Shown one piece after another: positions 7,464-8,508 of a DNA stretch of 8,508 nucleotides (within the stretch, counting starts at the first letter, position 1; each line of letters opens with the position of its first letter). The notes under the pieces are model-generated. The model made no database searches and was not told the DNA's origin. It was given only the letters and a program-made list of their open reading frames with translations. Origin of the DNA: Akkermansiaceae bacterium (GTDB lineage: Bacteria > Verrucomicrobiota > Verrucomicrobiia > Verrucomicrobiales > Akkermansiaceae). The position numbers and the translations under genes were made by a program. The DNA lies in the NCBI GenBank assembly GCA_023301335.1, contig JALZVA010000202.1, forward strand, positions 1-8,508, in the 5' to 3' direction.

Positions 7464-8480
7464 TTAAACGCAATTGAGTGACCATTGCTGTAAGATATTA
7501 TCGTAGGGCATGATGAAGTTTTCTTTTGCAAAAGCCCCCTGTTGGATAGCCAACTGGCTACGCTCCTCACGATCGTAAACGATTTGTGTTAGAGAATGAT
7601 CTTGGTGTTTTAAATTAGGCTTGTAGAGGTAACCTGCCGCAGCATTGGCGTTATAAATCTCAGGGCGGTAGATCTTCTGAAATGTTTCCATCGTGCTAAT
7701 CGTGCCAATCAGTTCCAAGTTCGTGTAATCCACCAAGAGGTCTCCAAAGTAATAAAATGCTAATGGAGCCACGCTATCAGCAGGCATGAAGTAGCGAACC
7801 TGGAAACCCATTTTCTTAAAATACTGTTCCGTTAAAGAACTGCTATCTGGAAAATACTCTGCTCCTAGAATCGGATGCTGGTTATGGGAGCGTCGATACG
7901 TTTTATTATCTGAAACACTTAAGCAGATGACAGGCGCTTTACTGAAATTTTTCTTATACGTAGGTGAATTCAGAAAATCATTAAACAGCTTTCCGTGGAG
8001 TAAGCCAAAGTCACTCGGGATACTAAACTCGTCTTGGCCTTTATTATGCTCAGGTAGTCGTATGCTGAAGTCATAATCACGCACGTAGGAAGAGAAATTA
8101 TTCCCTGCAATCCCCTCGATGTATTTATCCGTTTTTTGGTCATGAATTTTAATCTTAAGAATCTCTATCGAGGGGAAAGACTGACCCTTTCCCTCCACAT
8201 CAATATCCACAGAGATAATATCTAACAGGAGTGCATATCGATCACCCTTCATGTTATCCCAATACGCCAAGGCGTTAAATCGGCTATCAATCATCCCTAA
8301 GGCATTTCGTAAATTCTCCTGACGGCTCTCTCCTCTGGCTAAATTTGCAAAGTTCGTCGTCGCTCTTGTGCTATCTGATGGTCGATAGTTCTCATCAAGT
8401 CTGGTGCTCTTAATCGAGTAGGAAAACACCTTCTGCCCTTCTGTGTTGTTTTCTCTTTCTGGTGATATGGTCTGGTTCAT
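7464..8480 (-). CDS. mesX: DUF1852 protein, MesX-like partner of MesD
   Basis: A 338-residue soluble protein with no signal peptide or membrane segment. It matches the DUF1852 family along its whole length: IKSTRLDENYRPSDSTR (23-39), TTNFANLARGE (41-51), NNFSSYVRDYDF (127-138), FGLLHGKLF (158-166), HNQHPILGAEY (199-209), YFMPADSVAPLAFYYFGDLL (230-249) and STMETFQKIYRPEIYNAN (262-279). The family is reported as MesX, required with oxygen for methionine synthesis by MesD; its biochemical role was unresolved as far as I know. Many conserved Tyr, His and Asp residues would suit a redox or metal role, but that is speculation. The ATG at 8480 leaves a 22-base gap to the mesD-like start, consistent with an operon. 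Only 28 bases upstream are visible, so its promoter or any riboswitch is outside the window. Confidence 0.9.
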   Translation of the reverse strand: MNQTISPERENNTEGQKVFSYSIKSTRLDENYRPSDSTRATTNFANLARGESRQENLRNALGMIDSRFNALAYWDNMKGDRYALLLDIISVDIDVEGKGQSFPSIEILKIKIHDQKTDKYIEGIAGNNFSSYVRDYDFSIRLPEHNKGQDEFSIPSDFGLLHGKLFNDFLNSPTYKKNFSKAPVICLSVSDNKTYRRSHNQHPILGAEYFPDSSSLTEQYFKKMGFQVRYFMPADSVAPLAFYYFGDLLVDYTNLELIGTISTMETFQKIYRPEIYNANAAAGYLYKPNLKHQDHSLTQIVYDREERSQLAIQQGAFAKENFIMPYDNILQQWSLNCV

Positions 8481-8508
8481 CGTTTTACTTAGCTGCTTGT
8501 TTCTATTA

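Noticed and set aside
7442..7570. In-frame N-terminal extension of the mesD-like gene to 7570
   Set aside because: It overlaps the DUF1852 coding region by over 100 bases, its residues look like no family N-terminus, and the conserved start MINTLLPTS begins at 7441.
8481..8508. Possible SAM or cobalamin riboswitch before the mesX-like gene
   Set aside because: Only 28 bases upstream are in the window and they show no recognisable riboswitch element, so nothing can be claimed.

Overview
The window holds seven genes on about 8.5 kb of moderate-GC DNA with very little non-coding space. The mix of a secreted sulfatase-family protein, a secreted parallel beta-helix protein and a secreted SGNH acetylesterase is typical of glycan-degrading, probably aquatic bacteria. 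The Planctomycetota-Verrucomicrobiota-Chlamydiota (PVC) group is my best guess, with marine Verrucomicrobiota most likely and Bacteroidota as the alternative. This is inference from gene content; there is no rRNA or other marker gene. None of the seven starts has a convincing Shine-Dalgarno sequence.

Layout. Positions 1-962 (minus) hold a ChrA-type chromate/anion transporter that runs off the left edge. Positions 1067-3193 (minus) encode a secreted right-handed beta-helix protein, probably a carbohydrate-active enzyme. Positions 3202-3891 (minus) hold the N-terminal half of a secreted sulfatase that has also lost the formylglycine cysteine and the arginine of the CxPxR signature. Its stop lies 8 bases before the beta-helix ATG. 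A roughly 175-base divergent intergenic region (3892-4067) carries a clear operator-like inverted repeat. Positions 4068-5561 (plus) encode a complete secreted sialate-O-acetylesterase-like SGNH hydrolase. These three secreted proteins look like the eroded remainder of a locus for a sulfated, acetylated polysaccharide.

The right-hand part is a separate tight minus-strand operon: a DUF1852 protein (7464-8480), a short cobalamin-independent methionine synthase of the catalytic-barrel-only type (6407-7441) and a TauE/SafE (TSUP) family anion transporter (5568-6398), with gaps of 22 and 8 bases. The first two match the MesX/MesD pair, described as a folate-independent, oxygen-requiring methionine synthase system whose natural methyl donor was unresolved as far as I recall. 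The TSUP gene in the same operon is the most suggestive new element, because this family moves sulfur-containing or organic anions. A routine annotation would probably call the second gene plain MetE and the first hypothetical, and so miss the system.
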